A stretch of DNA of 64,000 nucleotides from Trifolium pratense (lineage: Eukaryota; Streptophyta; Magnoliopsida; Fabales; Fabaceae), in contig NC_060065.1 in NCBI RefSeq assembly GCF_020283565.1, positions 38,118,409 through 38,182,408 on the forward strand, given 5' to 3'. Positions within the stretch are counted from its first letter, which is position 1. Each line of letters begins with the position of its first letter. The notes beneath the pieces are model-generated. The model ran no database searches, was not told the DNA's origin, and was given only the letters and a program-made list of their open reading frames with translations. Positions 34,970 through 47,270 of this stretch are shown here, in pieces. A program made the translations under genes and the position numbers.

Positions 34970-37900
34970 TTTAACTCAAAAATATTAATGTTATGCAGTG
35001 TTCGTAAAGGTAACGGCACCAAAACTAGCAAGCAAGATGCATGTGTATAATAATACTACTATATAGTACTTTACCAAAAAAAATACTACTATATAGTATA
35101 TATAGTATGTACATAATATATCAAATTTGTACGTAGTAGCTAGGGCAAATTTATAATGAGCATATAAAAAGCTATATATAATGTGTGATTTATTGATTAC
35201 ATTCATCTACGTGATTGACCAGCTAGCACAAATAATGTGAGTCATTAACATTTCTCATCATGTGAAATATTTGAGGTTGCGTGGGAATCCATTTGGTGAA
35301 TGAATTATGTGTGTGTATAAGATAGAGTCATATATATTGAATTGAAACAACGCCATTCAGATCCCGGTTTTGCATCTATTTTGTTATATGAATTTATTTA
35401 TTTATATGATCGAGACATTGAATTGTGTATTTTGTGTTGGATTGGCACGTGTATAAGCCACGGACTTTAAGGAATTTTGCTTTCCCTTTTATACCCTCAC
35501 TCGTATTAGTATTCTCTAATTTTTTAAATTTTTTTTTTGTATTACAAAGGCAAGAATGAGAACACTAATGTTTTTTGGATAATTCTCTCTCTCCTACTCT
35601 CATTATAATTTTATTCTCTCTCTCCTTCTCTAACTTTATGATTTTTATTACAAAAGAAGAAAAAAAAGTTGTCTCAAAAAATTGTTCCAATAACATTACT
35701 CAAATGAGAAATATGGATTCACATTTAAGTATAAATATAAAAAAAAGAAATATTCACATTTAAGAGAAATAAGGATTCGCATTTAAGTATTAATTTTTTT
35801 TTTCGTCAAAAAAAAAAGAAGAGAAATATGGATCCACATTTCGAGCTTATCAACTTGATCCACGTATTTTTTTTTTAAAAAGTTGCTTTTACATTTTTAT
35901 AAGCTCTATTATTAAAAAAAAGTGTCATAGTCATTTCATTTTTTATTTTTTTTACACAGTCATTTCATATGTTGTAATGTAGATTTGAGCGTAATTTAAT
36001 CTAAGCTTAATTGCAGTTTTGGTCCTCCTAGCACATATTTTGTCTAAAATATGATGATATAATATGTTTTAAATTAACTTTATGAATGATTTTTCTTACA
36101 ATTTCATCAATATTGGTATTTTCAAATCATCAGATCATATGCCACGTTATTTAAAACATATCACATCTCCAATTTATAGTTAAAAATTATGATAGGGAGA
36201 CCAAAACTATCGAATTTTAAAATAGGGGGACCAATTCTAGAAAATGGTGAAAATAAGGAGACCAAAACTACAATTAAGTCTTTAACCTACTAATTTGTAT
36301 GTATAACTTAGACGGTAAAAGATTTCATGGTTATTTAATATATTGGACTGTAGATTTAAATGTGTAAAATATTACTCTTTTATACACTTATTGTGACAGA
36401 GCCAAAAATTAAACTTATGAGGGGCCAAATTTAAAAGTATAATTTAGTAAAGAAAAAATTAAGTTTTCAAAACATAATATATAGCAATTGTAAGATAAAT
36501 TTAAAGTTAATATTGTGATTCTGCGTTTTATGGGTCACTTTTTTTAAATTGGAATCTTTGGCCACTATATTTTCACATTTATTGTAATAAAATTGAGGAT
36601 AAAAAAATAAAACTAAACTAATAATATAATGACATATACTGATATAAATAAAATATAAAAAAATAATTAGGGGGGTGGGTGTGTGAATTATGCCATTTGA
36701 ATTTATTTTTTTTAAAAAAAATAGTACTAATTTATTTTAGAAGATGAAAACTCGGTTAAACTTTATTCTATAAACATAAGAGGGTTTTGTGAACATAAAT
36801 AAATAAAACACATCAAGATAGCAAAATTGAGACCAATTTAAGGAATTGGCCCTCCAAATAATTATTTTAACAACAATGGATCGATGGAACCATATATACA
36901 AAATATTAAGTGTGGTTTAAAAACATAATTTTTTTTTTTGAAGACTGATAAAAACATAGTTAACACTTCATAAATTATACTAGGAGTATATGCCGGACAC
37001 AAATAGTTTGGTGCCTTTCATTTGGCATAATAATTTAAGATATACGTACTAATTAACGTGTAGTGTACGGTTGAAATTCTATCTATTAGTCCTTGGATGC
37101 TGTCTACAAGTATGACAAAAATTTAATTTACATTTTGGATTAGATGAGTTACAAAGACAATGTGGTCAAGGACAAGTTGGTTTTATCCTTGTATCATGTA
37201 CTAGCAAACAAATTTGGTCTCAAGTATGATCCATATGTGAGTCAAAAAAAGTAATCACCATATGTTGCCTTCTCTTTCCAAGGAACATAATATATAAATA
37301 AAAATGTATTTCTTATTTATGAAATCATAAGGAAAAATAGAATGGTACAAATGAGCCAGAAAATAAGCAAAATGACAATTAGAGATTAAAAGAGTAATAA
37401 TCAAGACAAAATTACACAAACTACAAACAAATAAAACTCGGATCAAATACATTCAAAGATTCTTTAAATTTCTTAAGTATTAAATAACTAATTTTTTGCT
37501 GCATCGTTACCCTTTTAGTTATCTTATTCTTACAAAAATACTAATGCGGTTGTTAATTCTTATGTTAACCATTCAATCTAATGTGTACTATGAGACCCTG
37601 ACAGTTGAGACCTAACTGAAAGAAATGATAACTGAAAAGAGGATAACAGTGTAACAAGTTAAAAACTTAAATGACTTATTTGTTACCTAAAATTTTTTTT
37701 TTTGACACGAATGTTACCTAAAATATTTAAAGAACCTATTTACCTACAAATCTTAAAGGACTTAACTAAACGTAAAATTTAAAGACTCCAAAAAAAACAT
37801 TTAAAACTTGTGGGGTTGAAATTGTAATTTCTGTTTGATTAATTAATTATTTGATTATTTTATCACCACCTAGGATCCGGAATCATGGTGTGCATAATCC

Positions 37901-38835
37901 ATAGGCAGCCCTGCTCAAAAAAAAAAAATCCATAGGCAGCCATCATCGTAGAAAACCCAAAAGATTTAAAATTAAGTAATCAATGAACTAATATTGCGTA
38001 CGTTTCATAGGATCATATAATTAGAACCCCTAGGTTTGACACTTGCACTAAATTTGATGCAAATTCTTCACTTTTATGAGCATGCATGATTCAAGGCTAA
38101 CCGTAAGATTTTCATATTTTGATTAGTGGACTTCAGCTTTATAAACGCTTAGTTAACGTGATCATAATAGATTAATTAACTAAGTGGTTAGTGTCCGACT
38201 TTTTGATCATAATAGATTTTTTTTTCTGACTTTCGTGCACATAATTTGGCGGAAGTCTTCAACCTTTCATAGAAGGTGGGTAGTGTCTTTTGCTATGATG
38301 CTGGGTCCGGACCCCTCTATACATGAGTTAGAGTACTCCTTGTATTCCTTTTAATAATATTATTTTACTTATAAAAAAAATTATCTAAGTGGTTGAGCTT
38401 GAAGTCTTGAACTAATAATTGAGTGTTAAGAGCTCACATTTTGTTGAAAGGAGGCCCGAAAGCATATGTATATATTTTTACCTTATAAATCAATTTTATA
38501 GAATTGAATTAAGAAAACATAAAAAAAAGAATTTAAAATAATGTCAAAACTTTTGTAAGATTTATTGGGCCATCTACTCCAACATTTATATTCATGCATC
38601 AAACTTTAGTTTTGGGCATGAGAATATGTATTAAGAGTCTCATTCATATAAACTAATGTTGTAAGCTTAAATTATGTTCGACTCTAGTTGTAGTAGTTCC
38701 AATCTTAGTTTTTTTCTTTTGTCAAATAAATGGAGTTTAAGCCCATATTTGATCAAACTTTATTTAATTATCTCTCATCCAATTTTAAATTATTTAAATT
38801 ATTGAAAACATTGTTCTAAATAATATTGGTGGGTT
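34968..38835. other. Long intergenic region without genes
   Basis: 3.9 kb of AT-rich DNA. It contains a probable MITE (36006-36279), several poly-A/T runs and the phrase tagtgtcttttgctatgatg (38281-38300) near a retroelement-like 'ggtccggacccctctat'. No coding sequence is convincing on either strand. Confidence 0.5.
36006..36279. mobile_element. Probable MITE, 274 bp
   Basis: CTTAATTGCAGTTTTGGTCC (36006-36025) is matched at the other end by GGAGACCAAAACTACAATTAAG, an inverted repeat of about 22 bp with one or two mismatches. No coding sequence. Confidence 0.62.
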
Positions 38836-38851
38836 AACAAAGAAAATCTTT

Positions 38852-38945
38852 GAAGCCACTAGGTTTGGTCTAGTGGTGAGGGGTTTGGGCAGTACGCTAT
38901 AGGTCATGGATTCGATCCCTAGCTCATTGTAAACCAAGAAAAAAA
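38852..38945 (+). mobile_element. SINE with 16-bp target duplication
   Basis: A box (TTGGTCTAGTGGTGA) and B box (GGATTCGATCCC), ending in an A run. AACAAAGAAAATCTTT flanks it on both sides (38836-38851 and 38946-38961). At 94 bp it is short for a plant SINE. Confidence 0.85.
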
Positions 38946-38967
38946 AACAAAGAAAATCTTTTAATTA

Positions 38968-39144
38968 CAAATAGTTAGTTGGTTTAATGGTGATTAACGC
39001 TGAACTTGATAGGCAGGATTGCGGTTCAATCTCCCATAACTACGATCGGGAGGAGACTGAAACTACTTGATGTCAAAAATCCATAATTGACCACAAACTA
39101 TATTAGGTGGTCCACTGGGTCGGATATTAGTGGAGAAAAAAAAA
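38968..39144 (+). mobile_element. Second, adjacent SINE of another family
   Basis: A box (GTTGGTTTAATGGTGATT), B box (GCGGTTCAATCTCC) and an A tail at 39136-39144. The target duplication is CTTTTAATTA (38958-38967 and 39145-39154), whose left copy overlaps the right duplication of the first SINE. It belongs to the same family as the fragment at 24425-24493. Confidence 0.85.
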
Positions 39145-39326
39145 CTTTTAATTATCAATTAGCTTATTGGTTTGTACAAGCCGAAAAATAGGACAGGCCG
39201 CCCTCTTTAACATATTTCAAATCCAAATATATTTTGGAATTGCGAATCATGTGATAATACTTAAATAATATATAGTATCTTTTTATAATAAATAATGACC
39301 TATCAAAAAATTTTATAATAATTCTT

Positions 39327-40070
39327 TTTTTTTTTTTGGACAAAATGGATTTTAACGAGTTTTGGTTAGCACAAGGTATACCAAACAGAACATTAAGAGT
39401 CTACAAGAAATAGGACTACATAAATGTTAATTAAACAATGCCCAGACAAACAAAGGAGTTCGACCACCACTGATGTCAGTTTATACCGAGATTCACAATA
39501 TATGATTTCATCCACCATAGCAAATGAACTTTTACTTTTTCGAGCATTTGATGACATGTACTTTCCTTAGCCTTGAATAAACGATTGTTTCGCTCATGGC
39601 ACACCACCCAAATGCTACGTAACCAAAGAAGCTGCAGGAAAGAACGACGAGTCAGCCGAGGATTTGCCAATCCAAACTCTAAACAAGCCTCACATGGGTG
39701 CAATAACCGGGCAAGAGAGAAACAAATGTTGAGCTGTTTCCACTCCCCCGCAGCCAATCGCACAAAAATGAGAATCTTGAATAATAATGTGCAGCCTTAC
39801 CAAGTTGTTTTTGTTGGGTCATCACGAGGGGGCAGCCGGGGATCATCCACATTGGGCTTAAGAACAACTCTACAAGTGAGTTGGACACCACACTCTTACC
39901 CAAAACCTTAAGGTGTTAGGTTTATGGGTCATCTCACTTATAAAGTGTTCAACCTCCACTTTTCTAAGCAATATGGGACTTAACCACTCACACTTACTAT
40001 AACAGTTTTTGGTTAGCAAACTGTTTCTAAGTAACCTCCAAGTCAGAACGGAAACTTTCAAAGAATTACA
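39327..40070 (-). pseudogene. LINE ORF2 3' end (zinc-binding RT domain) with poly(A)
   Basis: The minus strand reads KVSVLTWRLLRNSLLTK, then (shifted) SLWCDTFG-like and CDWLRGSGNSS pieces, then LARLLHPCEA and SIWVVCHERNNRLFK. This order is the zf-RVT domain at the C-terminus of plant LINE ORF2. The 3' end is the T run at about 39327-39340 (poly(A) on the minus strand). Several frameshifts are present and the 5' part is missing. Confidence 0.8.
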
Positions 40071-40860
40071 ATAATTGTTTGAAACAGAAGAATTACAATA
40101 AAAGATCTATAGTTTTTATTTATTTATTTATTTATTTATTTCAATTACAAGGGAAACAATATCTATCTACATCTATATAGTTGTAATAATATTGATATTA
40201 TAATAGTTATAAGTGCATGTATTGAGAATATTGGAATGAACAGAAAATGCCACTATCATTCTTTTTTGACTTTGACTAGTCCACATGGGATTGATTGAAG
40301 ACATACATATTTTCATATTATTAATTAAATGGAAAGTGTAATAAACAAAAAGAATAAAACAAAATCCACATTTTGTTCTATTACCAATTTACATGTAAAA
40401 TGAAAGAAAAAAACAAAATAAGTTACTGTACCTACCTATGACAGTTAAGCTAATTTTCTTCATTGTAATGAGGCGAAAATTTGGAGTAAGGTCTCCCATT
40501 CAACGGACATTTACCAAAGACCCAATTTAATAAATTTTAATTATAAACATTTGATATATACACTCCTTCTGTCCCAAAATATAAGAAAAAATTGGTTAAA
40601 AAAAGTTGATATATTGATCAAAGAATGATGTATTGCAAACCATCTCAACTCAATTTTTGCACGGAAAAATTGCAAACCCTCCTCCCATGACTCACAACTA
40701 CCATAACCCTAAACCTATAAGAATAGAGTTGTTGTGGTGAACAAAACTCAATATAACTGTTCATATTTATAATAACTTTCTACTTCTTTTTTTTCTTCCA
40801 ACTACTCGATGTGGGATTCTTGGATGAATACCCATTTTGGCCCAACACTTTTAGATACTA
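40071..40860. other. Intergenic DNA with repeat scraps
   Basis: A TTTA microsatellite lies at 40115-40142. 40562-40640 begins 'cactccttctgtcccaaaatataag', one end of a Stowaway-type MITE with no partner end. 40795-40850 has a 'cgatgtgggattc...cccaacac' word seen in TRIM LTRs. Confidence 0.5.
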
Positions 40861-41106
40861 CTACATCCGTCCCTAATTATAAGACCATGTTTGACAAAAC
40901 TGTACTATTCATTTACCTTGTTTTGACCGTATATTTTTAATAATATATAAATGTAAATATTAATATATAAGATCTTGTTCAATTTGTTTTGATGAGTATT
41001 TTCAAAATGTTAAGTTTTTATAATTTTCAATATATTAGTGATCAAAATTGTGCATTGATATACGTGCAGTGGTCAAATAGAGTCTTATAATTAGGGACGG
41101 AGGTAG
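40861..41106. mobile_element. Stowaway MITE, 246 bp
   Basis: The ends CTACATCCGTCCCTAATTAT and ATAATTAGGGACGGAGGTAG are inverted repeats with one mismatch. TA lies on each side (40859-40860 and 41107-41108), as expected for Tc1/mariner-driven elements. Confidence 0.9.
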
Positions 41107-41614
41107 TAAATGTGAGTAATTTTCATAATTAAAATTTAAACATTAATTGGAGAAATTAGTTCTTTCAGCCAGATTCAATATCACAGTATAACATTAAATC
41201 TGTTTAACTTTTTTTTTTGTCAAGCCAATTATTAAAATATTTTTACACTAATGCATATAAGTTAAAATTTTATTATATTAAGAAAATAAATCACTCTTGT
41301 ACCAACAAAACAAATAAAATAAATCACTGAATTAAAAAACTTACAACAATAAAAGGGTGAAGAGCAAGGTCTATATAGTCCTCTAACTCCTAATTAGTCT
41401 ACCATAGTGATATCATCGTCATCATGATGATCATAACACAGCTATTTAGCAACTCATAATATATTCAATATTTTAATCCTTGAATTCATGATCTTCTTCT
41501 TCATCTTATGTTACAGAAATATATACATGAATAAAATATAATTATCATATATTTCTGTGCCCATTCCTGGTTGTCAGTCCTTGTATGAGAAGCTAGCAAG
41601 CATTTGCACTAATC

Positions 41615-41621
<7 letters not shown>

Positions 41622-41667
<46 letters not shown>
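41622..41667 (+). repeat. (CT)n microsatellite in the leader of the NAC gene
   Basis: About 23 uninterrupted TC dinucleotides. Confidence 0.95.
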
Positions 41668-41672
<5 letters not shown>

Positions 41673-42689
41673 AAAACCCACGTCCGTGCCCTTCAAGCTA
41701 AGAAACAGTGTAACCTAAGCTTGTTTTCTTCTTTGTCTTCTTTCCTTTGTCCTCTAAGGATTCATCTTGCTTATCACATAAGGTTTGTTTTCTTTCTTCA
41801 TTTTCTCATCAAACCTTAACCATCTTTCATATATAGTTTCTTTTCTCTTCTCTTGCTTAGCTATGAGTTATGAAGTCTTAGCTTAAATTAAATCATAAGT
41901 TATAACTTTCATAGTTTTTGACTTCTTGTTTTAGTTATTAGTCTTCAAATTCACATATATGTTTTGTTACATAAGATAAAAAGTATTAACAGAGAATTGA
42001 GCATCAAGGGTTTTCTTTGTTTTTTCTTTTGGTTCTTCATTTAGTTTCATTAAACTAAATTAAAATTTTTTATAAAAGAAAAACAAAATATAGTGCATGT
42101 TTTTGACATATGCATACAAAACTATATCAAGATTATTTTTCTTTTATTTTTTTCCACTCATTTTTACTTATATATATTCTTTATGATGTTCAGTTTACTT
42201 GATTGATCCATTCCATGCACGTAGCAAATTAAAGAATGGAAATGAAACATTTCAACATAGCATTTATGTTTGTTGATCTTTGTTCAAACAAATCCATGAA
42301 TATAAGGCATACATATTCCTGTTTTTCTGCTGTTTATAAGGTCTTGTGTTCTAAATATTTACATGGTGATGATGTAAAAGGAAGCATGGATAAAAGTCCT
42401 ACTTATTCATGTTCTTGTAAGTTGTTCCTAGCTAAAGTCAAATATCTTAATCACTTCAAAAAATCATGCATGGAATAAAAGGTCTAGATTTTCTAAACTA
42501 GTCAGAAAAAGTTATCTACCTTTTATAGGATCTTCCTAGGGTTAATTAGCTCTCATATTCATATTCCACATGTCATTTGAATTCTCATGAAGATCATAGT
42601 TTTAATTCCTAAATTCTTGTTAATTTCATTTGTTAACATTGACTAATGATATCTGTAATAACTCTATTTTTTTCAAATGACAAATGAAA

Positions 42690-42764
42690 TCAGTAAAATA
42701 GAGTTAAGAAAAAAACATTGCTTCAAACATTTCTTCTACTTTTTTCTTAACTCTATTTTACTGA
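42690..42764. repeat. Perfect 25-bp-stem hairpin in the NAC leader intron
   Basis: 42690-42714 pairs base for base with 42740-42764 around a 25-nt loop. It is seen directly. It could be a small MITE remnant or a young small-RNA precursor; there is no further evidence. Confidence 0.85.
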
Positions 42765-43311
42765 ACTCATGTTTGAAATTCGCTAGCTAGACCTTGTAAA
42801 TTGTATGATATAGTTCTAAATTACGCTCCAGAGTTACAACATAACAAATTTAGAAGTTTCTGCAACAACAGTGTAACAATTGTAGCCATATCAGCTGCAC
42901 TTTTTTTTCTCTATTTGATTGCAGTATAAAAATTTGCAGCGTAACTTAAATCGTAAATTAGAACCATAGTGTATGGTCTTGGACAATATTATATATAATT
43001 TTGTAAGTTCATCTCAATTTTATAAATAAAAAGTACAAGTTTGACAGTGAAAATGAAGACCATAATATATAATCTCGAGATTATCAATCTTTGGCCACTA
43101 TTTTTGAATTTCTACATCATGGACTAATAGTATAGTTCAGATTCACACCTGCTATAATACCCCAAAATATTGATTTTATGAGAATAAAACTGTTTCATTA
43201 ACATTTAATTATACAAGAAATCAAATAGTATATCATTTTAATCCAAATAGATCCTTCTTATTCTTTGTTCTTCCACAGGTAACAGAATAAAATACCTATA
43301 AGCAGGACAGA

Positions 43312-46300
43312 ATGATGCAAGGAAGTGGAGAATTGACAGTTCCTCCAGGGTTCAGGTTCCACCCTACTGATGAGGAGCTTCTTTACTATTATCTAAGGAA
43401 GAAAGTTTCTTATGAAGCCATTGATCTTGATGTTATTAGAGAAGTTGATCTCAATAGACTTGAGCCTTGGGATCTCAAAGGTACTACACTACTTCAAATC
43501 ATCATTGTCTCATAATTTTTGTTTCTTCTAAGCTTCTCATAATCACTTATTTAGCATCATAAATACTGATAAAATCAAAGGGTTGTCTAGTAAGTATATA
43601 GAGTAGAGTACACTTTATATGATATGATTTTATGATCATAGGATAAATAAAAACTAGAAGAGTTTATTGAAAATGCACCGACTAATGTGGTCTTGCTATC
43701 GTCCAATCATATCTCACTATTGCGCCATCAACTTATTATATTACTTCTCAGTTCTCATAATATCTCAACAAAGATATAGATATGATTGAATGACAGCATA
43801 AATCATTTTGACACCGTCAATACATATCCATGAACTCAAGCTAATGTTAACTTTAACTACACTTGTAAGTTGTATGTAATATTTACCTATCAATCATTGA
43901 CACGGACACCAGACATAAAACGACATATTAATATTGATAAAAAATTACATACAATTTCTTGTTTAGGTGTTTGTCTATTAATAAAATTTGCTGATTCAAA
44001 AAAAAATATTGATAATAATTTTAAAAATATATGTAATTAAATATAATTACATGTGCCACTGGATATGTCTTTATTATGAAGAGTCTGTGTTATATATGTC
44101 ACGAATATCGAGGCCTAACTCATCCTTACAAAACCGGCTTGTAAGGTGAGGATTGTCTCATCTTTATAAACTCTTCTCAATAATCCTATCTATCCGATGT
44201 GGGACTAAATCCCACCAAGTGTTGGCCGCTAACACACCCTCTCACGCTTCAGCCCGGCCCAATGGGCCTGAAGCGTGAACGATGTCGGAAGCCCAACGAT
44301 AGACCCGATAGGCTCTGATACCATGTCACGAATATCGAGACCTAAGTGAGGATTGCCTCTTTTTATAAACTCTTCTCAAGAATCCTATCTGTCCGATGTG
44401 GGACTAAATCCCACCAAGTGTTGGCCGCTAACAATATATTGCCGGAGTTTTTCTTGTAAGATGAACTAGTTAAACACCAAAGTAAATTTCTTTTGTGTTG
44501 AATGATTTATTGCAGATAAGTGTAGGATTGGATCAGGGCCACAAAATGAATGGTATTTCTTCAGCCACAAGGACAAGAAATACCCAACAGGAACAAGAAC
44601 AAATAGAGCAACAACAGCTGGGTTTTGGAAAGCAACAGGAAGGGACAAAGCCATATATCACACCAATTCCAAAAGGATTGGAATGAGGAAAACTTTAGTC
44701 TTTTACACTGGACGTGCTCCTCATGGCCATAAAACTGATTGGATCATGCATGAGTACCGTCTTGATGATGATGATACTGCTGAAGTTCAGGTCAGAAAAT
44801 CACTATGCATTAACTTTTATGTGTTCTTGTTATTCCCTTGCGTTTGATCTACTAAAAAATAGGGGACTGGACATATTTTGTTGTACCCTGTTTGATTTGA
44901 AACTGGTTATGAGATTGGACAAATTAGGTAGCAAAGGACAGGACAAAAACAAGATTTTTTGTCCCTCACTGAACCACGGGACAACTTTTTGTCCACAGTA
45001 CAACTATAAAAAATACGAAAACACCCATTTTATTTTCGAATATAAAAATATTATCGTCATATATCTCTTCGATACAGTTTTGTCTTATCTTGTATTATCT
45101 TGTTCTGTACTGTTTTGTCCGGTCCTTGTTTTTTAATGCCCCCTTTTGGTAATTGGTACATCGATGTAACAAAATAAAATAAGTTAGGAAAATACCGGTT
45201 AGTACGAAACATAGATTGAAGAAAATAAAGAATAACACTAACCTCTACCCATGATTTCTGTCAAAAGCCAAAATTATATTGTTTTAATATTTAAAAATTA
45301 TTTGTAACTGGCAGCTTCTCTCTATCGCGTGTTTCGTTGTTTTAGTCATCCGTACTAAATAGCAACACTCAATAAGTTATTACAAGTTCATTTTACTTTT
45401 TAGAAATTAAAATATTTATATCATCAAATTTCATTGTCTTGTAGTGCTAAAAGTTTGTCCTTATAAGCTTAAGAACATATTATTCATGACTTTTTTGTCA
45501 AGTAGTTTAATAGTTATAAATTCATGTTTTTGTCAGAGTATGAACACCGATCTCTGCATATTTCTTGTAATGTACTTACCAACTGAATTATGCTCACGAG
45601 GACGTTATTCGTGCTTTCTTTAATTAAAAATAATTTGACCCCTTTTGAGTTTAGTGATTATATAGATTAGCATTATGAATTTTATTTATAAATGCATTGA
45701 ATCATATCCAATGGTGTCACATTTTATATTATTTATTTTTAAATTATGTCAAATTAAATATTCTTAAGCAATGAGATGTGATATTGAATACACATTTTTA
45801 CACTAAATTCTTTTTAGTTTTTGGTCTATTTTTTTATATTCTTAATATGTATCAAATATGTGATCTATCATCTAAGCATCTCATTATTATTTATTTTTAT
45901 TTTTCAGGAAGATGGATGGGTGGTATGTAGGGTATTCAAAAAGAAAAACACAACCAGAGGCTACCAACAAGAAATTGAAGAAGAAGATCACATAATTAAC
46001 CACATGAGATCAACAAATAATCAAAACCATTTTCTTGAGCCAAAACATCAACATCATCACCACATGCAACAATTAGGACTATATGATTACAACAATAACA
46101 CCACCTTTGATGGTACAATTCATCTACCACAATTATTCAGTCCAGAATCATCAGCACTAGCACCGCCACCACCACCGCCACCAACTTCCTTTCATAATTC
46201 ATCAATGGATATTCTTGAATGTTCTCAAAACTTGTTGAGACTCACAACAACTACTCCTAATCTCATGCAACAACATCAAGGAGAAAGGTTGAATATCAAT

Positions 46301-46495
46301 GGTGGTGATTGGTCATTCTTGGATAAACTACTTGCATCTCATAATGGAATGGATCATAATCTAAGAAACAAATTATGTAACACTTCTAATAATCATCAAG
46401 CTGCAGCTGCTTCTGTTGGATCAACTTCTGCTCAGAAATTTCCATTTCATTACCTTGGTTGTGAGCCTCATGATATTATGAAATTTTCAAAGTAA
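43312..46495 (+). CDS. SMB: NAC transcription factor, SOMBRERO-type, 343 aa
   Basis: Three coding exons, 43312-43480, 44516-44790 and 45908-46495 (1032 nt, in frame, GT-AG introns). The NAC domain starts with [20 protein letters not shown] and runs to [14 protein letters not shown] (about residues 10-162), including [20 protein letters not shown] and the DNA-contact region [10 protein letters not shown]. The C-terminal part has short motifs shared with Arabidopsis SOMBRERO (ANAC033): [27 protein letters not shown] and a final FPFHYLG...KFSK. SMB acts in the nucleus of root cap cells, where it drives maturation, wall changes and programmed cell death; I infer the same role here. Other oddities are a His run, a seven-Pro run and Asn-rich stretches. 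A second ATG (43315) is equally possible as start. Intron 1 holds a TRIM. Confidence 0.95.
44097..44433 (-). mobile_element. Complete TRIM retrotransposon in NAC intron 1, antisense
   Basis: It is flanked by the 5-bp duplication ATATA (44092-44096 and 44434-44438). On the minus strand: 5' LTR 44433-44334 (100 bp), PBS TGGTATCAGAGCC (44333-44321, initiator tRNA-Met type) directly after the LTR, a short internal region with inverted CGCTTCA / TGAAGCG words, polypurine tract GTGAGAGGGTG (44245-44235), and 3' LTR 44234-44097 (138 bp). Both LTRs begin TGTTAGCGGCC and end ATTCGTGACA. The 5' LTR lacks about 38 bp present in the 3' LTR. There is no coding capacity, as usual for TRIMs. Confidence 0.95.
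44860..45145. repeat. Possible MITE in NAC intron 2
   Basis: AAAATAGGGGACTGGACA near the left and TGTCCGGTCCTTG near the right are roughly inverted, with GGACAAA / TTTTGTCC words between. The ends are not clean. Confidence 0.35.
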
Positions 46496-47119
46496 TTAAT
46501 TAAGGTTATGATGATGGCCTTAATTATTATTAATATGTGTTATACATAAGTGAAGAGGAGAGAAATTTGGTTTCTAGTATAAGTTTTTTTCTTCTGTTAG
46601 ATAATACTATTTGAAATTCCACGTATTAATTAATTTAGTTAATTATTATTATTATTATTATTATTTCTTTTGAGTATGAATTGTATATATTATATGCATC
46701 TGTTATACAAGTTGCATGACTAATCATTGTTGTTATATTGATTGAAATGAACCCAATTACATAAAAATTAAGGAGTGGTCACACTTAACCATACACAAAT
46801 GGTTTCAATTTACGGATACACAATCACGGCTGCAATATTGCTGATGTGGTAGTCTTTACAACAACATCACATTAGAATTGTCGTGTGATCTTCAATCATG
46901 TGTAAAGTTTCATTGTAACCCGCATCAAATGATTTTAATCATATTCGTTCAAATCTTTTGATCGAGATTGAGGTTATTTTAGGCAAAAAAAAATTTAAAA
47001 AAAAGTTGAAAATATGCAAATAAATTATGAAGAGAAAAGATAACGGTGAAAAATAAAAGATGCGACGGATAGAGAGAGAAGTTGATGTTTTTTTCCTATT
47101 AAAAGGTGGACATTCATTA
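46496..47119. other. 3' flank of the NAC gene
   Basis: Presumed 3' UTR (46496 to about 46760) with a TTA microsatellite (46641-46665), then AT-rich DNA without genes. Confidence 0.5.
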
Positions 47120-47259
47120 GTCCCATAAATCCTAGCTCAACTGGTAAAAATGTCGAAATTGTTAGGCCGGATATCATGACCCGGGTTCGAACTCAAGATC
47201 TCACAATTATTAATTTTAGTGGATTACCACTTCATCATCTAAGACGGAAAAAAAAAATA
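47120..47259 (+). mobile_element. SINE with 11-bp target duplication
   Basis: A box (TAGCTCAACTGGTA, 47133) and B box (GGGTTCGAACT) separated by ATTGTTAGGCCGGATATCAT, then a 3' end TAAGACGG with an A tail. GACATTCATTA flanks both sides (47109-47119 and 47260-47270). A 5'-truncated relative lies at 63251-63365. Confidence 0.88.
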
Positions 47260-47270
47260 GACATTCATTA

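Larger units (their letters stand above)
41107..43311 (+). promoter_or_regulatory. Promoter, 5' UTR and 5' UTR intron of the SMB-type NAC gene
   Basis: A TATA-like TCTATATAG lies near 41370. The CT microsatellite 41622-41667 is a common feature of plant leaders. A leader intron is likely: donor CATAAG|GTTTGT at 41783 and acceptor TTCCACAG ending at 43278, leaving 33 nt of leader before the ATG. The intron of about 1.5 kb holds the perfect hairpin at 42690-42764. Intron and leader are inferred from splice signals only. Confidence 0.55.

Noticed and set aside
39573..39911. 112-aa plus-strand ORF
   Set aside because: It is the antisense shadow of the LINE zinc-binding RT domain on the minus strand.
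42236..42478. 80-aa ORF upstream of the NAC gene
   Set aside because: It lies in the inferred leader intron and shows no family motif or own promoter.
44097..44433. 5S rRNA-bearing Cassandra element
   Set aside because: The LTRs have no recognisable 5S rRNA promoter region; called a TRIM without naming Cassandra.
45821..46495. 224-aa ORF as a separate protein
   Set aside because: The first 29 codons are intron sequence; from 45908 it is exon 3 of the NAC gene.
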